From Tenrec ecaudatus (lineage: Eukaryota; Chordata; Mammalia; Afrosoricida; Tenrecidae): DNA of 64,000 nt. Position 1 is the first letter of the stretch, and each line of letters opens with the position of its first letter. A program made the position numbers and the translations under genes. The notes under the pieces are model-generated. The model made no database searches. It saw only the letters and a program-made list of their open reading frames with translations, and had not been told where the DNA came from. Positions 34,371-45,840 of the stretch are shown piece by piece. The DNA lies in contig NC_134535.1 in the NCBI RefSeq assembly GCF_050624435.1, positions 129,012,731 to 129,076,730 on the forward strand, given 5' to 3'.

Positions 34371-35358
34371 CAGTATTAAGTTAGCAGATGGAATTTGGAC
34401 CTCTACTCAAGTCCTCCCTTAACACAAGAACACTTTGTTCCAATAACCTGGCACTCTTTGATACTCACCTTCCCAACATGATCTCTGAAGACAAAATGGA
34501 TGCATAAGCAAATGTGGTGAAGTTGCAGATGGAGCCTGGCTATCAAAAGATATAGTGTTGGGGTCTTAAATGCTTGAAGTTAAATAAGCATCCATCCAGC
34601 GGGAAAGCAACAAAGCCCACATGGAAGAAGCACACCAGCCCGTGTGATCATGAGGTGTTGACGGGATCAGGTATCAAAAGATCCAAAACAACTATATTAA
34701 GGCAAATGATGAGGGGTTGTAGTGGAGACCCAAAACCCATCTGTAGATAATTGGATATCTCCCCATATAAGGGTTATAAGGAAGGGATGATTCAACCAAG
34801 GTGCAGTATAGCACCAACGAAACCCACATCATCCCTCTAGTTCCTGAATGCTTCCTCCCTGCCCCCTCCCCACCCTACAACCATGACCCAGTTCTACCTG
34901 AAAAATCTGGCTTGACTGGAGAACACACATTGGTACAGATATAAGCTCTGAACACATGGAATTCAGGACAGATAAACCCCTCAGGAACAGTAGTGGGAGT
35001 AGCGATATCATGAGGGTAGGGGGATGGTCAGGAGAGAGGGAGAAGGGGGATAAAGGGGGAGCTGATCACAAGGTTGGGTTCCCCCCACAGGGGATGAATA
35101 AGAAAAATGTGGGTGAAGGGAGACAACAATGGACAGTGTAAGATGCGAAATAATAACAATGTATCAAGAATTCAGGAAGATAGAAGGGTGAGAGGGTGGG
35201 GGAGGGAGGGGAAAACAGAGGAGCTTATACCAAGGGCTCAAGTAGAAAACATTTTGGAAATGATGATGGCAACATATGCACAAATATGATTGATACAATT
35301 GATGTATGGAATGTTCTAAGAGCTATAAGAGCCCCCAATAAAATGATTTTTAAAGATG
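33900..35358 (+). mobile_element. L1 3' UTR, sense
   Basis: Runs from the purine-rich zone (gaggaggcagggaggtgggg near 34086) through the 250-bp module, present once (about 34470-34690), to the 3' terminus gagcccccaataaaatgatt at 35330. The (TG)n tract at 34333-34370 is internal. 5'-truncated, no ORF2. Confidence 0.85.
34333..34370. repeat. (TG)n microsatellite inside L1
   Basis: About 19 uninterrupted TG units within the L1 3' UTR. The other L1 copies lack this expansion. Confidence 0.95.
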
Positions 35359-35589
35359 GAAAAAGGACAGCAAGGGACACACATTTAGCATCCACTCCCC
35401 ACTATCGATCTCTCTGTAATATTCAATTTCTAGTAGGTATCTGATCATTATGATATGTGAATATAGAAATTAGTCTTAACAGCAGTCTAAAGTTGGAAGC
35501 ATAAAAGTATATTCTTGTATTTTGAATGATCACCATTAAGACACCCGCAAAACACACAAAACCCATCTTTCTGTGGAACTCTTTCACAT

Positions 35590-35862
35590 TAGAAAGAGCA
35601 TTACACTCCAGGCTGCTAGACTTGAACTGGATTCCGAAGGTGATGCGGAGCACGCGATAGCATTGCTTGATGTCAGATGCATCTTGACTAAAAGCAGAGG
35701 AGAACAGGAAGATGCTTACTCGTGCTTTACTGCCTATGCAAAGCATGAGACGGTGAGGATCATAATGAACTATGGCAACATTGAGAATAATGAGAATTCT
35801 CAGACACCTCAGGGTGCTCATGTGGAATCTGCACATAGACCGAGAAACATTCATTGGAACAG
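35590..35862 (+). mobile_element. RTE-clade LINE ORF2 remnant, left part
   Basis: It contains RTE phrases in order: cttgactaaaagcagaggag, tgctttactgcctatgc, ggatcataatgaactatggc, then gtgctcatgtggaatctgca. The LTR at 35863 interrupts it right after ttggaacag. Several stops. Confidence 0.75.
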
Positions 35863-36363
35863 TGTAAGAAGCTGTAAGGTCTCTCTCTCCGGGCTAGTTA
35901 CACCTCGGTCCTTGGCTCTGCACGAGAAAGAATCACGCCAAAGGCTGGCTTGTGATCCAAGTGAATTTAATGAGAGTTAAAAGAAGCTTCAGGTTTTACG
36001 CGGCACCCATAAGATTCCTTTCGACCATGCAGACTGTCTGAGACTGCTCAGCGTCACGCAAAGATCTCTCTCCCAAGTTTTCCTCCAAAAAAGACCTGTC
36101 TCAAGTTCTTTCTCAAGTTCTCTCCCCAGTTCCTCCAGTTTCTCCCCCTCGCTCCTGCCTTTTCAAGGATTCCAGAGGGAGGCGTGGTGGACGACCCCAG
36201 ATCGACCCCATTGGCTGGATTGAATTCACCTGGCCCAGGTGGGCCGATCCAGGATTAGCGCTCACCCATGCCCACCGGCGGGAAAACCAAGGCTTTTGTT
36301 CTCGTTCTTGGCTCTCTTGGGCATGTGTCAACGGACATCCCATGCCTGCCTATCTGCCTAACA
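35863..36363 (-). mobile_element. Solo LTR, about 501 bp, antisense, inside RTE
   Basis: The plus strand starts TGTAAGAAG and ends CCTAACA, so the element reads TGTTAGG..CTTCTTACA on the minus strand. An ATTAAA-type polyadenylation signal lies about 100 bp from the 3' end (near 35967), fitting an R-U5 layout. RTE sequence continues on both sides. No clean target duplication is visible; it may have decayed. No retroviral genes. Confidence 0.7.
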
Positions 36364-36845
36364 AAGCCATTGCCCAGTTTAGAATCAGGAGAGATGTTCA
36401 TCAGGGTTGTCTTCTTCCACTGTATTTATTCAACCTGTCTGCTGAGGACAATCCAGACCCCATGGAGAACATGACCCCAGGACTGCAGGGAGACCTTCAA
36501 CAGGTGGGTGATAGAACCCTGCTTGCTGAAGGTGAAGAGGATTAGAAGCGCTTACTGAGGAAGACTGAAGGCCAGAGTCTTCAATACGGATTATAGTTCC
36601 ACATCAAGAAAACTAGACTAAAAAAAAAAAAAGAAAACTAGACTAATAAGCAACATCATGATTAACGAGAAAAGATTGAAAGTGGCAAGGATTTAACTTG
36701 TTTCCGCAGCCGATCCCCATGAAAGCAGCCATCAAGAAAGCAAACCGCCTACATTGTATTGCATTAGGCAAATATACTACGAAAGACTTCTCTAAAGGGA
36801 CTCTAACCAAACACCTTGAGATGGTCAGTTTGTGGACTGGGAACT
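36364..36845 (+). mobile_element. RTE-clade LINE remnant, right part
   Basis: It resumes with gtttagaatcaggagagatg and catcagggttgtc, then cctgcttgctgaaggtgaag, gcaacatcatgattaacgag and tgtattgcattaggcaaata. An A-run with 15-bp flanking duplications is inserted at 36606-36645. Confidence 0.8.
36606..36645. repeat. A-tract flanked by 15-bp direct repeats
   Basis: AAGAAAACTAGACTA at 36606-36620 and 36631-36645 surround ten A residues. It looks like a retroposition event that left only poly(A) and its target duplication. Confidence 0.8.
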
Positions 36846-37605
36846 CAGGGCCATAACCTTGAGGACACCAAGGTGATTGGCACAGGACTCACATGCCCTA
36901 CGTCCTACTTGGCTATGTAGTAACTGGAATCTTAAAAGCTGGTGATTGGCCAACTAAGGCACAACTGTTGATATCTCCATCTATCTGGACCAAGAAAGAG
37001 GAAGCGAGATCCAAGATCCCTGGAAACAATTAGTCCAAAGAACTAATGGACCATGCCATCTTCAGCCTCCACCACACTTAGATCAGAAGATCTACATCGT
37101 GCCCCGCTACCACTGCCAACTGGCCACCCTCTGAAAGAGAATAGAAAATGACTGTGGAACGAAACTCAAAATCACACACACACACACACACACAAGAATA
37201 GTCCGCCTGGTTGTACTGAGAAAGATGGAATGCCACCACCCTAGACAATGGCCCTTATTCGCCCTTCAAGCATGAAACTGCACTCACTTTGGTGGCTCAA
37301 CTTTCAGCCAAAAACCAGACAAGTCTACAAGGTGAACGATAACACCAAGAGGGATGCTTTCCTTAGAACAATAAACCGTTTGAGATCAAGGGGACAGCAC
37401 TTGCTTGGGGTCAAAGTACAAAAGGCAGGGAGAGATTGGGGAAAGATGAGCAGAAGTGGGGGAAGCAAGGTGGATAAGAAATGCTGTTATCCTATGGGGA
37501 TAGCGGGCAATGGCACGGAACAAGAAACGTCTGTAAACCTTCCTCCAAATGACAACAACATGATTTTAAAATGTAATAAGAGAAAAACTATACACTTTGG
37601 TATTT
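36846..37605 (+). mobile_element. Probable L1 3' region of another subfamily
   Basis: The run taaaagctggtgattggcca, then gtccgcctggttgtactgag, then agatggaatgccaccacc, then aaaaccagacaagtctacaa resembles an afrotherian L1 3' UTR unlike the ones above. It includes a (CA)n at 37171-37193. No ORF. The family assignment is tentative. Confidence 0.5.
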
Positions 37606-38559
37606 TCTTGTGATTAAATATAAACCCAGTACTCTCATGACAAATACATCTAATGTTTAATGATCTCTAATCAATATTAGTGGAACATTTCTTACATTCT
37701 TCAGGGAAAGGACAAGTAAGTTTATCCCTATACTAAGGCATGAAAAATTATCAAAATGGAAATTTCTTATAACTGAACTGAAGCACTGATACTGTGGCCT
37801 TTTCAGTTTCTAATCATTTATTTTACTTCTGCCTTTCTCTGAATATTATTTTCTCTGTAAACATCCAGCTCTACTTTGAAAGCTTGTATTCATTTTTAAA
37901 AGTCCTGTACTCTTTGGTAGAATTTGAATTTTTTCCCATTGTGCATACTCTCGGAGAAGCTATCGTGTTCTCTATCTGCATCCCAGGTGACTGAACATTT
38001 CCTGCTTCAGGTACGGAAAGAACTGGTACAGGGATGCAGCCTCCCCAAATCGGGACAACTCATGAAATTGGATTGATTTCAATGTAATCATTCGGATGGA
38101 CTGAGCTTAAATCTACCTTTTAAAAATTCAGCATAAATAAGTCATGATTTACATAAAAGTGTGACGGATAGGTAGCCATCTAACTACTAGCACAGTAGTG
38201 ATATAGAATATTCCCATCAACCCAGAATTTCCTCAAATCCCCTTTATCCCTTTATCATCATAATTGGACCCATCTATTAAAGGACACAGATGCTTCAGAT
38301 GGTGGAACCTCTGCTGGTCTTCCCTCCCCTTCAGTCTTCAGATGGCAGGCTTACCTGTGGCTACAGAGGGCCAGGCGGAGGGCCAGGCACCACCAGCTGC
38401 AATTTTCAGGCAGGAGTCGGAGTGCCAGATCCCGTCCTCTTGGTTTCTCCACAGGAGTGATTGCACTGGCATGGTGGCCGATTTCAACTTTCTTCACCCT
38501 TGTCCTGAGGGGGGCACACAGAAGTAGGTTCCATATTTATCCACACTCCCAAGCTTCTT
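37606..38559. other. AT-rich unassigned DNA
   Basis: No gene or clear repeat is seen. Plus-strand frames at 37794-37994 and 38264-38527 have no domain features. Confidence 0.4.
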
Positions 38560-38870
38560 GGTGCGTTTGGCCATCTCGCCGCAAACTAGCTCCAAGTCCC
38601 ATTTTAGTCAGCCTCCCCTCCAGCTCCCAGCCTCAGGCATCCATGGGTGGCTTTCTGTCACTCTTTTTTGCCTCTCCTAGAACTTCATACAAATGGAATC
38701 GTCTCATGGCGAGTCTTTCATGTCCGGCTTATTTCCCTTCACATGCTGAGGCTCCATCCACGTTGTGAGATGTACCCGTAGTTCATTCATTTCTCTACAC
38801 TGTTGAATTGAAAGAATACCCTTTAAGAGTTACACCACAGTCTGCTTATTCATATCCAGTCGGTGGGTAT
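38560..38870 (-). mobile_element. Old L1M-type 3' region, antisense
   Basis: The phrases aacttcatacaaatggaatc, ctccatccacgttgtgagat and agttcattcatttctctaca are the antisense of the ancient L1 3' part, diverged. Confidence 0.6.
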
Positions 38871-38904
38871 TTGAGCTGGAAAAACAGAAACAACAACAAC
38901 AAAA

Positions 38905-39243
38905 AAAACAGTGTTAAGAAGCATGTCGTCTCCAGGATAAATGCGCCTGACCCAACCCATGACGTTTTCAATCGCCCACGTGCACGTGCATGGGGAGCAG
39001 ACTGATGAACAAGGAAGACCAACGGTAAATGGATGCCTTCGGCTGATGGCGTTGCCCCAATGGACTGGACAGGCCATGTACTTGCAAGAGAATACACAAA
39101 GCTGTCTCAGAAGCCTAGTCAGAATTCTCCTCAGAAGTGAGAAGGGTGAAATGTCACCTCACATCCTTTGGGCATGTTATCATTCGACAGGAGAGACCAG
39201 TTCCAAAATGAAAGGCCATTTCCTAGAGGGGGTCATCATGCTT
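38905..39243 (+). mobile_element. RTE-clade LINE remnant, left of two LTRs
   Basis: RTE landmarks: gcgcctgacccaacccatga, cgttttcaatcgcc, gtgagaagggtgaaatgtca, ctttgggcatgttatcattc, then ggtcatcatgctt. It continues at 40037 after the LTR and again at 40675 after a second LTR. Confidence 0.8.
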
Positions 39244-40036
39244 TGTGGTTGGAAGGGGCCAGCCCCCCACCACTAATCACGGGTTCGATAGGCGCAATTG
39301 TACGGTTGAAATATATAAATATTATATTAAAGTCATAGCATGAGAGATAGACGAGAGGTTGATATAATGGAGTCAGACACATTTCTTGGTAGCATGAGCA
39401 CCTCAGCCCCGCTTGGTGGTCCATGTGGAGAAAGGGGGAGTGGGAGGAGGACAAGGGGAAAAGGAACAGGGGAGAGAGGAAGGGAGAGGAGAGGGGAGAT
39501 GATGAAAGACAAAGGGGGGAGCCCGAGAGAGCTCTTTATTGCTAACCCAGGCCTGTATATCTTTGGGGGCATGCAAGCCCACTAATTACAGGTGGAGATA
39601 TACATCACAGGAAGGGGTTGCACCATAGCTTATACAGCAATGAGAGGGGGACAACCTAGGGATATACACTCAATAGGAAGAGGAGGGATTGGGGGTCTAC
39701 AGTCACAAGGAGGGCGGATCCTAGATTCAGGATGGCAGCCTAACTTTGGATGTCACTGATTGAGCAGGTTTGACCTGTTCTCTGGATCTCCATAGAAACC
39801 ATTATCAGTACGGTGTAAACCCCACCTACAGGAACCAAGCTACTGGTCAAAAGCTTTTAGGGAGAAGTAGCCCATCATCCTGAGCAGCAGGGGGCAGGCC
39901 TACCTGTGGTGGGACTAGACAGCGGTCTGGCAGCCTACTGCCTTCAGGGAAGTAACTTGACAATCAGCTGCAAGCAGTGTCCTAAGTCTAACATATTTGG
40001 GGAGATGACTTGGGAGAAATCTTTCCATTTCCCACA
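39244..40036 (-). mobile_element. Class II-type solo LTR, 793 bp, inside RTE
   Basis: The ends are exact inverted repeats (TGTGG at 39244, CCACA at 40032-40036), and a perfect 6-bp duplication ATGCTT flanks it (39238-39243 and 40037-40042). Six base pairs is usual for class II (beta-like) endogenous retroviruses. AATAAA on the minus strand lies near 39537, so U3 is about 490 bp and R-U5 about 290 bp. A purine-rich tract (39425-39515) falls in R-U5. No internal genes. Confidence 0.85.
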
Positions 40037-40201
40037 ATGCTTGACAAAGTAGAGAGTCGGAGTGGAAAAAAGGAAAGCCCAGAAAGAGTTTGATTGATAC
40101 CTAGGCTACAAAAATGCCTTCAGCAGAGCAATGATTAGAAGACGGTGGGGCTTGGGCGGTATCCCACACTGTTGTGCACAGGGTTATCGTTTGGGCCGGA
40201 C
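40037..40201 (+). mobile_element. RTE remnant between two LTRs
   Basis: It reads gcttgacaaagtagagagtc, ggagtggaaaaaaggaaag, then cacactgttgtgcacagggt, leading into the RTE tail ttgggccggac, where the second LTR is inserted. Confidence 0.75.
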
Positions 40202-40674
40202 CAGACCGGACCAGGAAGCCCCCACCTCCTCTCTGGCTCCTCTGGAAGATGCAACTTCACAGCCCCCATTTCCAGCCTCTCAGGAAAATGGATGACCTAT
40301 TGAACTACTCAACTCCTGCCCCAGCACCCCAGGAAGCAATTTACCTTCCCAGATTGATCTGCATAGCCCCCTCTCCAGCAGGTCTTCAACTTTCAAAGAG
40401 CAGGTCTGCAAGCGACAAGATAACCTCCCAGGAATCCGCATCCTGGCTCAAGGTCCTGCAGCTGAAAACAATAAAGCAATAAAATTCTCCCTTCTGTTAA
40501 CATATACTTCCTTAGCTTGAACCCTATATAACTCCCACCGCCTCATGGATGGACTGTAGCTTCCCTTCACCTTAATAAAGCCTCGCTCTACTTCTCATTA
40601 CTGACGAAGCCTCATCTAAGCCTCATCTCCTTCTACACCTCCACCTCCAACCTCTCAGTTATTACAACTTGTAA
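40202..40674 (+). mobile_element. ERV1-like solo LTR inside the RTE tail
   Basis: Bounded by CGGAC at 40197-40201 and 40675-40679. It has a TATA-like ccctatataactcccac near 40523 and AATAAA at 40574-40579, about 100 bp from the right end, the order U3-TATA-poly(A) signal-U5 in plus orientation. The termini do not read TG/CA cleanly, so the exact ends are uncertain. Confidence 0.6.
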
Positions 40675-40712
40675 CGGACTCAACTGGCACCTAACAACAA
40701 CAGTAGCAGGTG
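40675..40712 (+). mobile_element. RTE 3' terminus
   Basis: The sequence ggactcaactggcacctaac then aacaacagtagc is the last part of the RTE, ending in a CAA-type simple repeat. Confidence 0.75.
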
Positions 40713-40945
40713 TGGCTCCAAGCCCAACTCCACCTGTTATTTGTTGTTTAGTTTTGAACTTATTTATAAAATACCCACTGCACAGGTTGCTGTAAGGAGA
40801 CCTAAGGGGGACCCATGAGAACTCCTAGTGTTAGTGATTAATGAATAGTAATTAGCTCCTTTCCAAGTACCGCCCCCATCACAGAGCATCAAGTGTGCAC
40901 TCTCTCACCCTCTAGCCCTTGTCCACATCTCAATTCTGCCAGCCC

Positions 40946-41019
40946 TTCACTCACTCACTCACTCACCCACCCACTCACCCACTCACCCACTCACCCACTC
41001 ACTCACTCACCCATCCACA
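40946..41019. repeat. (CACT/CACC)n microsatellite
   Basis: Tetranucleotide array of cact with interspersed cacc units, about 18 repeats. Confidence 0.93.
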
Positions 41020-42479
41020 CATCTTCTCCATACATTTCATAGCCCTTGAACCTCCTTTTCTCTGGGCTAAATGAGTTCAATTCCTCAGCAACCCATAAAA
41101 CCAGCATTGTATGGGTTCCATCAGTGACCACCGTAAGTGTGCTTGCTCCTTTCTTCACACTACCATTTTGAACATCCGTTACAAAATGTCTTGCCCAGAC
41201 TCAGGTGCACACACAGTGCTCCCTCCCGACGTGATGGATACACTCCTGAGGCTCCTCTCCTGTTCCCACAGCCAGGTTATGTGGAACAACTGAAGCTTCA
41301 AGGGGACTATTCCACATGACCTCAGTCTTGGGTGTTATGGAGAAGTCTGACTAACCCTTGATGGCATTTCCATTCCATTTTGGAACCTGGAGGACTGTAA
41401 TGAGAAGGAACTAGGCTCGGCAGAGGAAGACTGCCTCAGAAAGGAATGGTTTTCCAGACCTGGAATGGGTGCTCCGTTTATCATATTGCTTCGACAAAGG
41501 AAATGGGGCTGCCATGGCCCACCCGTGCTGTGCGTGGCCCTGCCAGGGGCCCCGTGGCTGGATCAGATGACTGGCGGGTAGTCCTTCACCTTACAAGAGT
41601 CTCGGCTTGCGGCAAACACACTCATCATTTAGAACATGATGCCCACACAAAGCAGATAATGGGAGACATGAATCAAGTTGGAAGAAAAAAGGAGAGCGTT
41701 TCCCTGAATGTACAGACCCATCAAGGACCTGGAGAATGGAGAGCGTGCGCTGCCTCATCAGAGCACCTCGGATTGCGCCGCTTCGCATTTTCTTCATATT
41801 GTGCGCCCACAAGACAGCCGCTCATTTATCTTCTTGAGCTTGTATTTCATTATGCAAAGGACATTTCTAGGGAGATATACAAGTAAGGGAATCTAAAAGT
41901 CACACCGCCAAGTTGGTCTTGCCGCGCCACCTGTCAGCCTAGGTCTCATACACTCTCCTTTTCCCATCCATAATTGGGAATATGAAGCTAAACACAAAGT
42001 CCTTTCTTTGCCTTTTCCCCCTCCTATCCCCTTAGTGAAAGTTTCTCCTTCCTTTTCCTCAATGGCCTCAATTCCCTAATTATCCCCCTTGGACTCTATT
42101 TCCCGGTATCTATTTTGGTCTCAAACAGCTTCACATTATCCGTTAGCTACAGAATGCAGCTATAATCACTTCACCCCTTAAGGGCAGCACTCATCCAGTA
42201 GGAGTTTGGGGGGGTGGCATAGTGAAGGCATTCGGATGCTCATATTGTTCCTACCTGCGGCAGAAATTTGCCAAGGAGATATCATCCACAGGTCCTGCGA
42301 TTGCCAGTAAACACCCAAGAAGTATCTCAAGACGTGAACAGCCGAAGCCCAGCCACATGGGTGGGCTCAATGGCCAGGGGAACCCCCAACACTCACTTGT
42401 CACCATCAGCCTTAACCCAGAGAGCCCTTCCTTCTTGGAGGCTAACAATGAATGACTTTAAAGGGTAAATGAACAAAGA
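41020..42479. other. Unassigned intergenic DNA
   Basis: The 146-codon frame at 41446-41886 has no domain, signal or family resemblance and is crossed by an opposite frame. I do not call it a gene. Confidence 0.4.
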
Positions 42480-43257
42480 CTGAATCTCCATATGTAGTAA
42501 ATAAAGGAAAACAATAGTAAGCAAATGCATAGGCTGAGACCTGGAACTATTTATAGGCTTTTTTTTTTCCTTTTTACTTTTTCAGCTTTTTTCTTTTTTC
42601 TCATGTCTATCTATGTAAGATAGGCTAAGGGATCCAAAATCAATGGTGAGGAGAGCAGAATGCCTGGGGGGGGGGTGATCAAGTGACATGGAGCCGAGAG
42701 AAAGTACTGAGTCAAATGAAGGACGAAGATGATAGTGGACAGGAGGGAAGTAAAAAGAAATAGAGGAAGATCTAGGAGGCAAAGGAGATTTATAGAGGCA
42801 CAAATATAGGCATGCACATGTGTAAATATATTAACAGGGATATAGGTCTCTGTACATGTATTTAAATGCTAAGTATTAAAGTAGCAGATGGCCATTGGGT
42901 CTCTACTCAAGTACTCCCTCAATGCAATAACACTTTGTTCTAATAACCTGGTGTTCTGTGATGCTCACCTTCCTGATATTATCACTGAAGTCAAAATGGA
43001 TGCATAAGTAAATGTGGTGAAGAAAGCTGATGCTACCCAACTATCTCCTTATTCAGTAAATAAGGATCTTAAATTTGGGATCTTAAAGGCTTGAAGTTAA
43101 ACTAGCAGCCATCTATAAGAGAAGCAACAAGCCAACATGGAAGAATGACACCAGCCTGTGTGACCATGAGGTGTTGACAGGATCAGGTAACAGGCATCAG
43201 AAGACCCAAAACAAACAAATATATTGATGCAAATGATGTGGGGTTGGAGAGGACACC
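42480..43257 (+). mobile_element. L1 3' UTR, sense, left part
   Basis: Purine-rich L1 3' UTR including aaagtagcagatggccattg near 42878 and the 250-bp module once (about 42960-43205). It is broken at 43257 by an LTR; the remainder is 43784-44400. Confidence 0.8.
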
Positions 43258-43783
43258 TGTGTAAGTCTGTGTAAACTAAGGAAGCAAATCCACAGAAACT
43301 CATATATTTATGAGAGGTTTATATAAAGGGTAAGCATACATTCAGAAAGCATTCCAATCTCGTTCAGAAGCCCATAGGTCCAACTTAGCCCATGTGTCCA
43401 ACACTGATCTACAAAGTCCTCCTCAAACTCACAAAATACACACAATGGTGCCGAAAGCAGGAGGATTGCAGGTCAGTGGGTAGAAAGTCTTTGGATCCAG
43501 TGGCGGTGTAAGCATCTCAGCGCTGGCAGGGGTCTCCACACGACTTCTCCAGCACCCAGGGCTGCATCAGAGTAAGTCTATGTGGCTTCTCCTTAGGGAT
43601 GTCGCACAGGAAGTGTGCCTTGCCAGCTGAGGCAGAGAACAAGCTAAGGCAGCTGCAACTGGTCTGACCATCAGAGAGCAAGAGACTAAGGTGAGGCTAG
43701 CCGAGCCATTTATCTCTCCGCCCTTCAGTTAATCCCACATGTGTTCATTGGTCAGGTTGGTGCAATAAACCTTAATTATCACA
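43258..43783 (-). mobile_element. Solo LTR, family TGTGG..CACA, copy 4, inside L1
   Basis: Reverse orientation of the 14.1-, 14.6- and 54.7-kb copies: tgtgtaagtctgtgtaaact at the left and taattatcaca at the right. Flanks ACACC (43253-43257) and AGACC (43784-43788) differ by one base. The uninterrupted L1 at 34735-34745 reads ggagacccaaaaccc, which supplies the expected AGACC target. Confidence 0.88.
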
Positions 43784-44400
43784 AGACCCAAAGCCCATCT
43801 TTCCACAATTGGACATTCCCTCACAGAAGGGTCACAAGGAAGGACCGAGTCAGCCAGGGTGCAGCATTACACCAATGGAACACACAACATTCCTCTAGTT
43901 CTTTAATGCTTCCTCCCCACCCCCACCCCCGCCACCCCACTATCATGACCCCAGTTCGAACTCACAAATACTACTTAGACCGAAACATGTACACTGGTAC
44001 AAATAGGAACTCTCGACACACAGAATCCAAGACAGATAAACCCCTCAAGAACAGTAATGGGAGTAGCGATACCATGAGGGTAGGGGCAAGGTGTGGGGAG
44101 AAGTGGGGGAAACAGGGAAACGACTACAATGATCGATGTATAGCCTCCCCAATCCCCATCCCAGGGACAAATAACAAATGTGAGTGACGGGAGACAGTGG
44201 TTGGTGTGAAATATGAAAATAATAATAATTTATCATTTATCAGGGTCCCATGAGGGTGGGAGGGGAGGGAAGGAAAAAAAGGATAGCTAATCAAGGGCTC
44301 AATCAGAAAGAAAATGTTTTGAAAATGACAAATGTGCTTGATACAATTGATGTATGGATTGTTATAAGAGCTGTAAGAGCCCCCGATAAAATGATTTATT
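43784..44400 (+). mobile_element. L1 3' UTR, sense, right part with 3' end
   Basis: It resumes at agacccaaagcccatctttc and runs to the terminus gagcccccgataaaatgatt near 44380. With the LTR removed, this joins the left part in register. Confidence 0.85.
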
Positions 44401-45643
44401 TTTTAAATGCATAAGATTAATGAACACTGATATTAAATAGCTGTTAGCATTTTGCTATATTTATTTCAAATTGTCCTATTTTTATAAAACAAAAACATTA
44501 GATCATCAGCCCCTGTCCTCATCTCATTCCCATCCCTCTATTCGTCAGTCCTGATTGGCTCTCATACCCTTCCTACATTTCTGGTGTCCTATGGCACACA
44601 TCAATTTGTAGCCAACTTTTCCAAACTCGGTGTGGTGTCTACTGAGATTTATTGATTGATCAGTTATAGTTGACATGGTACATTTCTCTACAGTAATTCA
44701 TTTAATGAATAAATCATAGTTTATTCATTTTTTTGTTAATTTTGAAGAAATGCTATTGGATTTTGCATACAAATCTAGCAACTTCAATGAACTTCCCTTT
44801 TTTCAATAGTTTCTAGATTATTTTAGTTTCTATGTTGCCAATATTTTATCTGTAATAATTACAATTTTTTTCTTCCTTTCCAACCCTGACATCTTTTCCA
44901 TATCGGTACCATGTTGAATGGAAGTGCTGAGAGTGAGCATCTGACTTTCAAAATAAAGCTTGTAAGATAGAATCACTGAAGATTTTGATGAAGAATTTTG
45001 GAGAGTACTCCATCCAGTTCAGAGAATCTCTTCAATTCATAGTATGCTAAGACTACTTTCATCAAGAATAAGTGTTCAATATTTAAAAGACTACTTTTTA
45101 CCTGTCAGATAATAGATTTTAGACTCTGATCTGTTAATGTGGACAGCTACATTCAACATTGAGCTATCCTAAAATCCCTTGGATAAATGTATTTTTAATT
45201 CATTAATGGAATTAGTTCACAAATATCTTATCTAGGCTACTTATGGCTATGTTTCTAAGTAAGATTGATCTAACTACTGATACATTCCTAAGAAACAGTG
45301 TTATGTCTATTTTTGGTTATCGATGTCTTTATTCATTAACTGTTGTTAAGTTATATTTTGTCTACATATTCAAATTTATCAGCATAAGATGATCAAGCTA
45401 TCTTATAGGAATTTTGAAATCTAAACTATAATTGGAATTCTCTTTTTTAAAAAAAATTCAACTACTTTGCTTTCATTCATTCTCTTTCATTTTATCAAGA
45501 ATGCCTGAGGATTTAGCTTGTTTTTCTCTTTAAGAACCATTTTCTTTAAGGCAGCTCTTCCTGTTCCTTCAATTTTTCTCTTACTTTTATAGTGGAATTT
45601 TCAAACTTTCCATTACCCCACTGCACATGAATACCTTCTAGAC
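44401..45643 (-). mobile_element. Old, AT-rich L1-like DNA, antisense
   Basis: Phrases such as ccatgttgaatggaagtgct near 44909, then gagtgagcatctgac, and ttttgatgaagaattttgga are like antisense L1 ORF2. Heavily mutated. It hosts SPIN copy 2 at its right end. Boundaries are approximate. Confidence 0.55.
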
Positions 45644-45840
45644 CAGCGGTTCTCAACTTGTGGGTCGCAACCCCTTTGGGGGTTGAACGACCCCTTCACA
45701 GGGGTCTCCTGATTCATAACAGTAGCAAGTTTATAGTTAAGAAGTAGCAATGAAAATAATGTTATGGTTGGGGGGGGGGTCACCACCACATGAGGAACTG
45801 TATTAAAGGGCCACGGCATTAGGAAGGTTGAGAACAACTG
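45644..45840 (+). mobile_element. SPIN-type hAT non-autonomous transposon, copy 2
   Basis: A short, well-preserved 197-bp copy. It starts cagcggttctcaacttgtgg and ends ggaaggttgagaacaactg, with a perfect 8-bp duplication TTCTAGAC at 45636-45643 and 45841-45848. A G-run (45772-45779) interrupts the usual gttggggtcaccac block. It lacks the central segment present in copy 1. Confidence 0.95.

Noticed and set aside
40946-41019. Possible CRISPR-like array
   Set aside because: A simple CACT/CACC tetranucleotide repeat without spacers, in a mammalian genome.
41446-41886. 146-codon plus-strand frame
   Set aside because: No domain, signal peptide or family resemblance; crossed by an opposed frame.
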